Shown: one piece after another, positions 12,901-22,500 of the stretch
Layout of the letters: each line of letters opens with the position of its first letter
Position numbering within the stretch: the stretch's first letter is position 1
DNA from: Turritopsis dohrnii
Taxonomy: Eukaryota; Cnidaria; Hydrozoa; Anthoathecata; Oceaniidae
DNA: 64,000 nt
Reading direction: 5' to 3'
Assembly: GCA_027922465.2 (NCBI GenBank)
Contig: BQMF02000031.1
Location: forward strand, 868,001 to 932,000
Made by a program: the position numbers and the translations under genes
The notes under the pieces: model-generated
What the model saw: only the letters and a program-made list of their open reading frames with translations
What the model was told of the DNA's origin: nothing
Database searches by the model: none

Positions 12901-15900
12901 TTTTCTCCATGCATCTGGCTGCCTATTCAAACTTTCCTTACTGCATCTTACAGACATACAATCCCGTTTTAGCAATTTCATCTCTTTCCTCTGCATTGAT
13001 GATAACATCTTACCTGTAAATGTTCCCCATTTATCCCAATTTTCTTGACGTTCTTTGTTTATTTCTTGAAACGGCGTTACCATTTCACTTTTTTTCTTTT
13101 CATACTCTTGATGTAGTTTTTGGTTTGGTCTAGCAGTTTTGTTACTCCAGCAGTGTCTGGTGGGGTAACAAATAACCGAATTTGTTTTTCTTACAAAATT
13201 TGAGTACTTGAAATCAAACATAGAACTGTCCCCGTCGGAAAGAACTACTACAGGACAGTTATTAAGATGTGAGTCTAGTTTAGTAATTGTAGTTTCTAAG
13301 GCTAAGGCTGCAAAAAAAAAGGCTTTTTTAAATCAATCATATTTCAACAAAAATACTTTTACTTTCAAAACTATTTTCTGGGAAGGAGTCTTCATAGAAC
13401 AAGGTATTAACAGACAAAAATTTAAAGCGAAACTATTTATGCTTAAAAAGTAACGCTGCTAAGAATTTCATTGTAGTTTACAAGGCTTGTTTACTGGTAG
13501 TTTAAAATTTAAAAAGAAAGGAGTGTTAGGAAAATTTCCAGTTTTTATATAAAAAAGAGAGAAAAACAAACACACATATATTTATTTTGATTCCTTTGTA
13601 GAGAGGCGTTCATTCGAGGGGGGCGTTTATTAAAAACAATTGCACTTTTTTAGGGGACGGTTATTCGAAGCATTACGGTATATCAGTGTTCAAATAAGGG
13701 CCTGCCCCAATTAGATGTTTTTTGTTTTTTTTTTTTGCTTGCTCCACATAATTAAGCTTGGTTCACATAATTAAGCTTTGTTGTCTAAAATATGAAAAGT
13801 GACGGTATTTTGTACAAGACAAAGAAGCCGGTGAACTACATATAAATACCATGTGTCTCGATTCATACTGCTTTTTTCAAAGGCTGCACGAATTCAGTTT
13901 TTATTGACTTCTGTCGAGTATGTTCTAAATTCTAAATATAAAAATCAAATCCTTTTTCGGGATTGCGATTGTGGCCTATTCTTATAAACGCATTTCATTG
14001 TAGGAAGGAAACAACATCCGACAATCATATATCCGTCAGTGACGCTCATCTATCCGGCAGTGTTGCTCATAAACTCTTTTCGTTCTTACCAGGTAAATCT
14101 TTTATTTTTATTTTTTATCAAGAGTCTCCCTCACAGGTATGTTTTTGACAAAATGATTATTATACTTGTTCTGAGCATTCAATTTCTTCATATCAGGCTC
14201 GTTTGATGTGATTTTGTGTGTTGATGCGACAGAAACTACGGGCAGGTGTGACCACTACTCCTTTGTTGTTTCCTCATCAGGATAGATATCAGTGTTGCTT
14301 AGCCAGCAAGTGCTTTTATCATTAAGTAAAGTTCTAAAGTTGCTATAAAAGGCTTTCGATTATAGTGGTAAAAAGAAGAAAGAATTAGCGAACAACTTAT
14401 CGAAGTGTGGTAAGTCATCTTTTCTAATGCTAGAACAGCGATTCTGTAGGATCACCAGTTGACTTTCGTGTTTCTTTGGTTTTGTAGTACCGAACATGGA
14501 GGTGCGCAAACTCCCTCTCGGTGACTTCTTGTGGATAGCGAGAGAAAAATTCGGTAAAGAACTATTAAAAATCCTCATTTGAGCGAATGACTGCTTCGCC
14601 ACTCAACTAAACAACCTTCTTAGACATCAATCTTAAGTACTGAGTACTTAGTTGTGTGGATCGGTTCAAATTGTTTTCGATTAAATCATGGTGTTTCAGG
14701 CCGGAAAAGAGAGGTTGTACTCGACTTCATCATGGAGAGGAAGAGAATGGACGATTTAGCATCCAGCATATTAGATGGCAGATATAAAGAACAGAAGGTA
14801 ACGCTTCCATGTTTTGAAGCGTTTAAATCATCGAAGCAAGAGTCACTTTCCAAAATTATCAAGTTATGAAAAATTGTAAAAGCGTATGCGCACTTAAATC
14901 TTATTTTTAGTACAGACTTAAAAGATGTGGTTTGAAAAAATTGATTTATCTTATTGAAAGTCATGGCTCAGCAGAACATTTACCAGTACCTCATTCCACT
15001 CTAAAACAAGCTATAATGAATACACAGGTATCTTCTTCTTTTATCCCTGCGGTGGAGCACATTGACTTACTCGTACTTTTTTCTGCTTCATTTCGTAAGT
15101 TACAAATGTACTTATTTTCTTGATATGTATGATTTCATGGTTAGATAGTCGATGGTCTATTTGTTAAAGAAACGAATAATGTGTTTGAGACGGCTGAATA
15201 TATAGCATCATTAACAGAACATCTTGTTAACTTTTATAAGGTATGTTACCGTAGCTAAGAGCTTTCCTGAAAATAAGTATCGGATGAAATTATTGGCAAT
15301 TTCAAGAACTTTTCTGTTACTCTCAGAAGTCCTTTGATTAAATCATCTAAAGATAACTACTACAGTGTACAGTACGGATCTGTAAATTCGAACGTTTTAT
15401 AAGCGAAGGTTCTTTGGTGTTCGAACTGCTGACAGTGTATTACAGCGAATCAAAGATCAAATGAGTGTGTGTTTTGTGTAGAAAACGAATGAATGTTTCT
15501 ATCTTAGACTAAATCTCTTCACGCAACCGATATGGATACTGTAAAAAAGTTGAAGGAACACGAGATAGGAGATGAGTTGTTAGCAAAAGATGAACACTTC
15601 GTAATGACATACGAATCCTATACACAAAACACAGAGAAGAATAAGGTTTCTTATATATTTATCTGATTATTTTTTATTTTGTTTATATGTTATATGAAAT
15701 TTAATGACTGGGACGGTATTGGGTGTAAGGCTACATCTTTAAGGTGAAACGGATTATAGACAGGCTTGAATGTTTCCTTTCTTTTTCTGTTCAATCGATT
15801 CATCTCTTCGGTCAGGTGTTGACAGTTCGAGAAATGTTTGTCAAGCAATTAATACAAATCAAGGGCGTTTCTGTTGATAAAGCTGTTGCTATTGCCAACG

Positions 15901-16572
15901 TCTATTCTACTCCAGTATGGTAAGTGTATTTTACTTTCGTGTTGTGTATCGTTACTTTAAAACCAGATCACAAAAAAACATCAAAATTGCGAACAAAAAA
16001 AACCAATTTTGTACATTGTGAATTTGTCATGATGACAACTTCTTTCCTATTATTTTCATATTGTTCTTTCCAGTCTGTTGGAGGCCTTGGAACGAATTGG
16101 TAATTCGTCTGAGAGAGAAAGTATGCTGGCAAACATCGCATTTGGGAAATCGAAAAGGTGCGGTAGATAAATAATTAAAAGTTTTCTGATGATAATTCAT
16201 GTCCCTCAACAAGACCTCTAAGGTGAGCACCAAGACAGGACCATTTCTGTGAAACGGAAGCCAGGCCGGGATATTAGGGCCAGAAAGAGGATATTAGTCC
16301 GACAAAAAAAACTATCAACTGCAGACAACAGGATTGTTTTGATGAAATGATTCTGCAAAATGATTTCGATGAAATGATTCTGCAAAATGATTTACAAAAA
16401 ATGTTTAGAATGCCTATTCTACTACTACTATTCCAAAACGTCCATCAATATAGCTTTATTTTATTTACTTATTTATTCATGTATTTATTTATTTATTTAT
16501 ATATTTATTTTCAGCAAAATCGGGCCTTCCATCAGTAGACAGATTGTGACGTTATTTACAAACATGCCATAA
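3914..16572 (+). CDS. MUS81: Crossover junction endonuclease MUS81, complete 23-exon gene
   Basis: Exons: 3914-4033, 7336-7408, 7482-7541, 7761-7879, 8018-8110, 9070-9150, 9225-9313, 9876-10346, 10430-10503, 10649-10733 (or 10727), 10861-10934, 11319-11412, 14004-14092, 14197-14245, 14366-14409, 14488-14553, 14700-14797, 14911-15027, 15145-15240, 15508-15645, 15816-15919, 16074-16157, 16515-16572. All junctions are GT-AG and phases agree, giving 791 codons. Residues 11-23 ([13 protein letters not shown]) and about 41-85 form the N-terminal helix-hairpin-helix; about 125-225 the winged helix. The XPF-type nuclease core has VILCVD (~511), GDFLWIA (~545) and ERKRMDD (~573, the metal-binding ERK motif). 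The C-terminal HhH has [16 protein letters not shown] (~730). Known: with EME1 it cuts branched DNA, replication forks and recombination intermediates in the nucleus. The protein is longer than human MUS81 (551 residues) because of exons 8-13. No frame break was found, so it looks functional. Confidence 0.93.
4755..5857. mobile_element. Nested TIR element carrying a HIRAN-like gene
   Basis: It sits inside the 4400-6020 element. TIRs begin TACTTTATTGGTRCAAACTT and continue TTCGCGGGGAGAA; the right end is the inverted copy. Flanking TA pairs suggest TA target specificity. Subterminal repeats of CGCGAAAGTTTATTTTACGC occur on both sides (about 4780-4915 and 5670-5835). The only gene is the minus-strand HIRAN-like frame (4969-5532). 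No transposase is present, so it must move, if at all, using an enzyme supplied in trans. Confidence 0.7.
4969..5532 (-). CDS. HIRAN-like domain protein encoded by a TIR transposon
   Basis: Intact 187-codon frame. The N-terminus is a Ser/Asp-type low-complexity stretch. Residues about 25-95 carry [32 protein letters not shown], then [14 protein letters not shown]. This follows the pattern (K-Y-A-[IV]-x-V ... [VI]-G-H-[LVI]-P-[RK]-x-L-S ... F-F-L ... Q-G-G-L-x-I/L-x-C) of HIRAN-like proteins common in cnidarian and other invertebrate genomes. The C-terminal half is basic and probably disordered ([22 protein letters not shown]). Known: HIRAN domains, as in HLTF/Rad5, can bind DNA 3' ends. A role in transposition is inference. 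It lies wholly inside TIRs, so it is element cargo or an accessory gene rather than a host gene. A degraded relative is at 58752-59064. Confidence 0.6.
   Translation of the reverse strand: MLEKLSSSSSSSSQPICSSSLYDKYAIKVVREEDNKTVGHLPRELSRVTKFFLDRGVSMHIKLTSRHYRRSPLVQGGLKIACTVSFRMPSTLKNAQLAERYLQLVKDRYTEPKDEKILGTFITETLSLPETSKRRNGASEKAPRRKVLAETSKKDKSKKVSRLNHDIRDMLKAAPQKKSRTNVINID
6130..6324. mobile_element. Right end of a TACCGTAAT-type TIR element with GTGCAC repeats
   Basis: It ends AATTAGAATAATTACGGTA, the same terminus as the elements at 51399-52112 and 58512-59756. Inside are AGTGTGCAC words at about 6175, 6220 and 6295. No matching left end was recognised, so it is probably a solo or decayed end. 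Confidence 0.5.
6405..6540. repeat. Diverged copy of the HIRAN element's right end
   Basis: CATTCGCGAAAGTAAATCCC, AAAGTTTCGCAG and TTTCTCCCCG line up, in order, with the right end of the nested element at about 5735-5840, with scattered substitutions. An older, truncated copy of the same family in the same MUS81 intron. Confidence 0.6.
7880..9875. other. MUS81 introns 4-7, no other gene seen
   Basis: Apart from the MUS81 exons at 8018-8110, 9070-9150 and 9225-9313, nothing else is supported here. The short minus-strand frame at 8628-8813 has no recognisable domain. Confidence 0.4.
11084..11156. repeat. Duplicated ATAGCGAAAATCGAT plus (GTTTTTTT)n tract
   Basis: ATAGCGAAAATCGAT occurs twice in a row and is followed by about four GTTTTTTT units. 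It is a simple-sequence tract in MUS81 intron 11. Confidence 0.7.
11518..13680. mobile_element. 2.2-kb TACCRTAAT-type TIR element (MUS81 intron 12)
   Basis: The left end TACCATAATACTTCGAATGA and right end (reverse complement TACCGTAATGCTTCGAATAA) are inverted repeats with TA at both tips. GGGCGTTTATTAAA-like words recur subterminally on both sides (11545-11600 and 13610-13640). The largest internal frame (12745-13221, minus, 158 codons; [20 protein letters not shown], then basic/helical) might be transposon-derived, with a flavour of MADF/Myb-type accessory proteins, but no motif is decisive. No DDE transposase is visible. Confidence 0.65.
12745..13221 (-). CDS. Unidentified transposon-internal frame
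   Basis: A 158-codon frame inside the 11518-13680 element. It is basic and predicted mainly helical ([37 protein letters not shown]). Codon composition is similar to the surrounding AT-rich DNA. I do not recognise it. Such helical, Lys-rich frames occur as accessory DNA-binding proteins in some elements, but it may also be a chance or decayed frame. Confidence 0.3.
   Translation of the reverse strand: MFDFKYSNFVRKTNSVICYPTRHCWSNKTARPNQKLHQEYEKKKSEMVTPFQEINKERQENWDKWGTFTGKMLSSMQRKEMKLLKRDCMSVRCSKESLNRQPDAWRKIILKQKLVNNKIFDSKYNHLLTEETLSKIAKNKYKYESREYWKFMYNHKDD
16325..16512. repeat. 26-bp duplication and (TATT)n microsatellite before the last MUS81 exon
   Basis: GATGAAATGATTCTGCAAAA is present twice in tandem (about 16337-16388). 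From 16455 a TTTA/TTAT-rich microsatellite runs directly into the CAG acceptor at 16514, so it serves as the pyrimidine tract of the final MUS81 intron. Confidence 0.8.
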
Positions 16573-16899
16573 ATAAAGATGGTGGATGTTGTTAGTTCGT
16601 TTCCATAGTGATAATGTTATGACAACGTCTTATGAGGATGTTCTGTGAAAACCATCAATATTTGATGAACTGAAAGAAATGTTTAACAATGAATTCATTT
16701 CTATTGAAAACAGTAAATCGTGAAATGAAAGAGATTGAAAAATAATGTTCTTCATGTACATTACTCACCTCGTCGATTGGTTTTAGAGACAAGAAAACAT
16801 TAAAACATCTAAGTAGGAGTGTGTTATCTTCTTAAAACCGCATTTGGATTTTTGTTTTCTGCTGTTACAGAATTTTTTTCTGTATAAATTCACGCAAGT

Positions 16900-17250
16900 A
16901 TGTTGTTTCGTACATTACTTTCTTATGATATGGAAATAATTCTGACAGTTCTGTACAGCTTGGCTGCTTTGGTAAGTGTGTGGGCTGCCATCTTATCCCC
17001 GCATATCTTTGACTGGGTAGGAATCGAATTCAACAGAAAAAACGACGGAACCGATTGGTCTAAAAGATTTCTGGTTGCATTAGTGTCACAACCGATAACA
17101 TTCACTACCTCGGCAATTGCGTTGTGGTGGTTTCCAGTGACAGCTTTTCTTCCAGCTATTCATTTCTTGATCACTGCATTTTGCTTCATCGCCATGGATT
17201 TCACGAAAGAACCAGAACCATGGGAGAAAAATTATAAAAGGATATTTTGA
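16900..17250 (+). CDS. Small three-helix membrane protein, unidentified
   Basis: A 116-codon frame (first in-frame ATG at 16900; alternative Met at 16930), 330 bp downstream of the MUS81 stop. A stop codon lies in frame just upstream, and a plausible acceptor (TTACAG, 16870) suggests a spliced 5' UTR. Three hydrophobic segments are clear: about residues 13-34 (LTVLYSLAALVSVWAAIL), 57-77 (FLVALVSQPITFTTSAIALW) and 80-100 (VTAFLPAIHFLITAFCFI). A polar loop (NRKNDGTDWSK) and a charged tail (EPEPWEKNYKR) separate and follow them. No signal peptide is needed if the first helix anchors it. I cannot assign a family. Codon use and the ordered hydrophobic pattern favour a genuine gene. Confidence 0.55.
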   Translation: MLFRTLLSYDMEIILTVLYSLAALVSVWAAILSPHIFDWVGIEFNRKNDGTDWSKRFLVALVSQPITFTTSAIALWWFPVTAFLPAIHFLITAFCFIAMDFTKEPEPWEKNYKRIF

Positions 17251-17886
17251 GCAGTGTGGAGGAGACCTACCAACAAGAAATGTTGCAGCTTAGCAACCTC
17301 TGGACATTTTGACAGTTGAATTGTCGCACCTTGAATTTTTGAAATACGCTCGATATAAACTATTGTGATTCAATTTTTCTGTTCCCTTTTCCATCTTATT
17401 TTAGCTTGAAAAGCAATCTACTTACTTACTCGTTCTTGGATATACCAACCTAGAACCTAACATCAATTCATAAATTCACCTCGTTTCCAATCTTGATGAT
17501 TATAACATTAGTGACATCATTGTTCAAATGAAAACTTGATGAGGCTATGATGGATAACTTATGAATTTATAGATAAGAGTATTTGAGATCGTTTGGACCC
17601 CAAAGAAAGATTATCTCTGGATGAACTCCAGATAAGTTTTATCGAAATAATGTTAGGTTGCTGCTTTTATTTCACCATGGTTTTGTGAGATTTTTTTGTA
17701 TGGCAAGTTATCCGCCATTTATACATGTGCTCCGAACAACTGACCTGATAAAAAATTAGACCGAACTCAAACATATCATAGAGTCAGCAAAGTTATATAC
17801 TTTGGGACTCCATCAAAATAAGAGAAGAAAACACGGTGTCATATTTCAATGTGAGGGTTTCATTCGTTTCATTTCATTAATGGCTA
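17251..17886. other. 3' flank of the membrane-protein gene, no gene seen
   Basis: AT-rich, with no open frame of note and no recognised repeat until the TIR element beginning at 17887. Confidence 0.4.
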
Positions 17887-19054
17887 AGGGGGTGTTTATA
17901 TGAGAGAAATCAGCCCGGCTAAACGGGGGCCTCGGTTTGCCGAGACAACTTTTTTTGGAAGTGACTAAAATTTTGTCCGACTAATAATTTTGTCCGACTA
18001 AAATTTTGTCCGACTAATTATTATGTCCGACTAAATATTTGGTCCAAATCATTTTTTTTTTCAAAATTCTTCTTCTTATCAGTGTAATTACAAAATTTTC
18101 AATATTTATAATTTCTTTATGACTTTTCTTTTTGCTCTCACTAACGAATACAATATTTTTACATGACTTAGTCATAAATAAACAATTTCTAAAGTGGTAA
18201 AGTGTCTTGATAAATAATATTAACGCTCGTTTTCATGATGTTCATTGTTTATTCGTTACGCTCTAAAGGGATTCTCGACCATTTCGTAAACAGATTGGAC
18301 GTTTTTTATAGCCTCACTTATTCCAGGAAGGAATCCACAGGAAAAGAGAAAAGCACCGGTAATAACAGAAACTTCCCATGAAAGTGATAGCAAGGTAGTT
18401 CAAAACAAAATGAAGAAGATAGTCATAATAGAAGAAACGCCTGAAGCCAATGCAGTAACCAAAACAGATTTTTATATTGATAAACTGATAAAAATAAAAT
18501 TATACTACAAGCCTTTTAATTAGGATTTTTTTCCGACAGCAGAATTATGCCGTCGTGGTAAGATGATTTTGTTGGACATATGTTTTTCACATCGGCAAAA
18601 CTGTTATTAAACATGCCTTTTCTCTCGTTTTCCTATACACACCTAGAACTTAGAGTAATCGGCGCACTTCCACACGCTTTTCAATAATCCTTATCGAAAA
18701 TTTAGTAAATTATGAAATTTTAGAAAAGGACCAAAATTTTATTCGGACAAAATTATTAGTCGGACGAAAGTGACTAAAATATTTGGAGGTGACTAAAATT
18801 TTGTCCGACTAATATTTTCGTCCGACTAAAATTTTGTCCGACTAAGTTTTGTCTGATGGGAAATCTCAGCTCGGCAAACCGAGATCTCGGCTCATATCAC
18901 AGCCGCGATCTCGGTTTGCCGGGCTGATTTTTTCTCATATAAACGCACTTTTATTTCTAAGTGAAAGTCACGAGTCAGCCGAGATCTCAGTAAACCGAGG
19001 CCCTCGGTTAAGCGGGCTGAAACCGGGCTGATATTTCTCATATAAACACCCCCT
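17887..19054. mobile_element. PIF-like MITE with AGGGGGTGTTTATATGAGA termini
   Basis: Left AGGGGGTGTTTATATGAGA and right TCTCATATAAACACCCCCT are inverted repeats. Both sides carry further AGCCCGG and CTCGGTTTGCCGAG-type palindromic words. The flanks TAA/TAC are compatible with a 3-bp target duplication. It has no coding capacity. Its middle holds another element (17945-18857). Confidence 0.7.
17945..18857. mobile_element. GTCCGACTAA element, copy 1 (nested, truncated left end)
   Basis: Arrays of ATTTTGTCCGACTAAT words occur at both ends. The interior (for example CGCACTTCCACACGCTTTTC at 18663) is the reverse complement of 50002-50954 with very few differences. The CCTTATYGGACAAAAC terminus seen in the second copy is missing on the left and degraded on the right. 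Confidence 0.8.
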
Positions 19055-19454
19055 ACCCCCATCAGAAACACTGTCCTTTCGAACGAAGAGAGGTATATTT
19101 TGTTCGCAGAAAATTTCCCGAAAGTTTTATGAATGGCGGTTCGTGAGAGACAATTTTACGAGTTAATTCAGCTATTGTACCCTTCTTTTTTTTAAGGTAA
19201 ATTTTTGAGGTTTGAGGTATTGATCAAAATTCACTTGTTTAAGCTAGTGCACCAATCAACCGTACTTCCAGCAAGAAGAAGTTTTGTTCCTCCAGTTTTA
19301 GAACAATTTATGTCTAAAATTCATACTGAAAAAGAACAATATTTTTGGATACGGTCACTGTTGCTTTCAAAAAAAAATAAATAAATAAAAATGAATTCAA
19401 AATAACTATTCGTGAAATGTTATTTCGAATTCTCCATTTTGTGAATTCGCGAAA

Positions 19455-19744
19455 GGGGACATTCAATAATTACGTCGCGCTAAATTTGCTCTTTTAGAAC
19501 CACCCAGCCCACGCTCCGTCAAGTTTTTATATAAGACCCCCTTGCGTGACGTCACGCTTGGCAGAGACAACCCCACCCCCTCTCCGCATTCTTGAAAATA
19601 CTTTATATCGAAAATTTTTTTATATCGTGATTTCACGGACTTGAACTAAATACTACCCACTCCCTTTTTTACCGTCACGCTGCGTCACAAAAATCTGTAA
19701 GAACCAACCACCTCCCTAGCGTGACGTAATTATTGAATGGCCCC
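19455..19744. mobile_element. 290-bp MITE with GGGGACATTCAATAATTACG termini
   Basis: Left GGGGACATTCAATAATTACG and right CGTAATTATTGAATGGCCCC are near-perfect inverted repeats. The inside is non-coding and has GTGACGTCACG-like palindromes (about 19548). TIR sequence and size suggest a non-autonomous cut-and-paste element. No clear target duplication was seen, so the superfamily is open. Confidence 0.7.
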
Positions 19745-20034
19745 AAATAAAAGGTGACGTGTTTTCATAACTGGACCACCATCAAGTAAAAAAATATTTT
19801 CGGGGGAATTGGAATTACACGTTTTTTTTAAAGAAACACGAGGCTCAGAATGTCTAAAACCTAAGAAACATCTATAAAACATGCTGAGGCTGAGAATTAG
19901 GAAATTATATTTTTTTAAATTGGCGTTTTTCTGAAAAATAATACTTTCAATCAAAACAAGAGTTTTTCTTTGAATGTAAACAAGTAAATTATACACTGAT
20001 GATAAAAACAGTAAAACAAGAAGATTCCAGGTAA

Positions 20035-20840
20035 GCTATGATAAAACAAGAGCCAGATTGCGCAAAACGGTAGCAGCAAATTTGTTTCTAAAGAATTACA
20101 AGAGTTCCTTAAATCTCGTTTTCATTAAATATCTCACTGGTGGAAAACAGGCATAAACGATAAAGTTAGTAATGATATGTTTAAAATGATTAGTAAGTGT
20201 AAATAGAGTCTAACCATTAAACAGCAGAAGTTAATTAATTAAAAACAAAAGAATTATACGTGCGTGAGCTGTGCAACGTTGTTTTTATATAGAAAGTTTT
20301 TTACAAGAACTTTTGTAGAAAAAAATGCACGTCGAAAAAAAAAGATATGTTTGTAATTATAATTTCACGAAACCAAAAATGAATTCCAACAAATAATTGC
20401 CTTCCTTAAACTAGATCTTAATGCACAAAACAGTGTAGTAGCTAACAAACGAGGTGTTATAGGAAGGTTTGAACTGATAACAAGAAAAACAACATATATC
20501 AAATTTCAAGTATCAAAGTATTTTCAGTTAGCATAAGTAACTATAAGTTCAAATTTTATGTAAACCTATTTGATCATAATTCATTATTTCTTGAATTGAG
20601 TTACAAAGTATTAAAGAAAACGCACTTTTAATTTTTTGATATATGCAAAACATTCAAAAATTCGAAGGCTGTGTTCGTTCACTAGACTTTATATGGCGTT
20701 ATTAGAAGAGTCTCGCAGACTCTACATCGCAGACTAAACTGCCATTTCGGCCGGAGGAGGAGTAGTAGTAGTAGTAGTAGTAGTCCACGGGTGTTTTAAT
20801 ACGGTATTCGCTATCGCTGCTACCGTAACAAGAAGCCGCT
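20035..20840 (+). repeat. Dispersed repeat family, copy 1
   Basis: It begins AACAAGAGCCAGATTGCGCA and ends near TTCGCTATCGCTGCTACCGT. In between are CTGGTGGAAAACAGGCATAA, GCAGACTAAACTGCC and ATTTCGGCCGGAGGAGGAG followed by a TAG trinucleotide run (20763-20783). The same ordered landmarks recur at 28468-29632. No protein is encoded; the source element is not identified. Confidence 0.8.
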
Positions 20841-20889
20841 TGGCTTGAAGACTTCAGGACGGAACACAACGATGCATATAGTCTCAAAA

Positions 20890-21255
20890 ATACAACATTG
20901 CCCAATTGCCAAATTATGTTCAAATCTAATAAAATGACTGGAAAATTCAAAATCAGCAACTTCTAATTGTGCTTTGTACAAATTTTTATGAATATTGCAG
21001 AACTTTAAATTTGGCCCGAATTACCCATTTATTGTCAAATCTGACAAAATGACTGACAAATTCGAAATCAGCACCTTTCAAATGTGATCCGCGCAAATTT
21101 TTATGAAAATTGAAGAACTTTCCAAATTTGGTCTAAATTTGGCCTAAATTGCCCAATTTTAGTCAAACTTGGCAAAATCATTGTCAAATTTGAAATCAGC
21201 ACCTTTCAATTGTAATCTGTGCAAAATTTCATGAAAATTGAAGAATTTTCGAAAT
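20890..21255. repeat. Three degenerate tandem units of about 120 bp
   Basis: Each unit contains GTCAAAYYTGRCAAAATSA, ATTCGAAATCAGCACCTTTC and TTTTTATGAAAATTGAAGAA, repeated at about 20917, 21038 and 21166. The rest of 20841-21660 shows no gene. Confidence 0.7.
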
Positions 21256-21663
21256 CTTTTACACGAAATTACACGAAGCTGAACACAAGCGATTGTTAAA
21301 AATTTTGATAACAGATCGACTGAGGTAGGTACAGCAGAACAACGTTACACCAAAATGACACAAGCCATGTGCTCAATACTGTACTGAAGAAGAAAGAAGT
21401 TAGTAGCTTAAGAAGATGGCTAATGAAATCGAACGATCGATTCTGTTTCAGTTTTCCATATCATTGGTATATCATTCATACATGAACGTAGCAGTAATGT
21501 AGTGAGATCAGAGAGAACAAAGCTTGGATTCTGCAGCTTAAATAATTTGAGAGTCATGTCTAACCCATCACGAACTTCTCTCATAAGAGAAAATGAAATT
21601 TGAAGAGCTTCCCAAAACCTTTCCAAGGGCTAATCCTGAGACCATGTAACAACCGTAGTGCAA

Positions 21664-21950
21664 TGCCGACTGGTAGCCTTGTGGTGGAGTGCTCGCTTCC
21701 TGTTCGGGAGGTCGCGGATTCAATCACCAACCAAGTCAAGCCAGCTACTATAACAGTGTGAATCACTGCTCTCTGCTAAGCACTCATCAAGAGAGTAGGA
21801 ATGGCGTCTAGGGTGGTTGTCTAGTTGGGCGGTTCCTGTCATTACAGCTTCCGTAGCCCAAACGGGGGCTTTAAATGCTCTAGGACCTCCTTCGCAGGAC
21901 CCTCATTGATAACAGTACAGTAAATAATTGTAATAATAAAGATAAAACAA
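21664..21950 (+). mobile_element. tRNA-derived SINE
   Basis: It starts with a tRNA-like head: TAGCCTTGTGGTGGAGTGCT (A-box/D-arm-like) and GGTCGCGGATTCAATCACC (B-box-like), about 35 bp apart. A body follows with GCTTCCGTAGCCCAAACGGG and an AATAATTGTAATAATAAAG-type 3' tail. This layout fits a Pol III-promoted SINE. The lack of an intact cloverleaf argues against a functional tRNA gene. Confidence 0.65.
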
Positions 21951-22099
21951 GATTCGCAAAAATGCGACTATATATTTCCCCAAAGTTGCGTAATTTTTGC
22001 CAATTATTGTGTGTACATTGATAACCATGAGAAAAATGTTTGAGAAACAATTACAGTATAAAAAGTGAGAGGTTACTATATGGGCACTTAGCTAAAAGT

Positions 22100-22500
22100 T
22101 ATATGAGTAGTAGTAGTACTAGTAGTAGTAGTAGTATTTATTCTTCATTCAAACAGATACATACAATAAAAGTATAATTCCCAAACAAATAAAACAAGGA
22201 AAATCATGTAAACATCTGAAAAAATGAAAGGAGACACACCTTATAGTCAATGACTAATCAGAGAGGTGGCCACCTAAAATACAAGTTATGTGCAAAACTG
22301 TATCACTACTTTAAACAAGTAAAAATTTAATTTGTAACAAATCAGTAATTACTGAAAATAATGCTTTTGTAGATTAACAAGTTTAGATTTTGAAAGAGTG
22401 GTGAGGTCGGATCCTGGATAAAGCATCTGAAGCTCATTCCACTGAACTACAGACTGGTAAATAGAGTTTATGCCATATTTGGAGGTATCACATTGTGATC
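22100..22500 (-). mobile_element. LINE 3' end (reverse transcriptase C-terminus), decayed
   Basis: On the minus strand, from about 22496 to a stop at 22349-22351, the frame reads YGINSIYQSVVQWNELQ, then LTTLSKSKLVNLQKHYF and a stop. This is the typical C-terminal region after the LINE reverse transcriptase (Y-x-S-x2-x-W-N-x-L, then a K-L-K segment). The 3' UTR continues to an (ACT)n tail at 22100-22138. A stop just upstream shows decay. Confidence 0.65.

Noticed and set aside
17945..18060. Regularly repeated GTCCGACTAA words resembling a CRISPR array
   Set aside because: The spacing is irregular, the words are imperfect and occur inverted at the other end of the element, and the host is eukaryotic. 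They are subterminal repeats of a TIR element.
21664..21735. Possible tRNA gene
   Set aside because: A- and B-box-like sequences are present, but the acceptor and anticodon stems do not pair and a SINE-type body follows.
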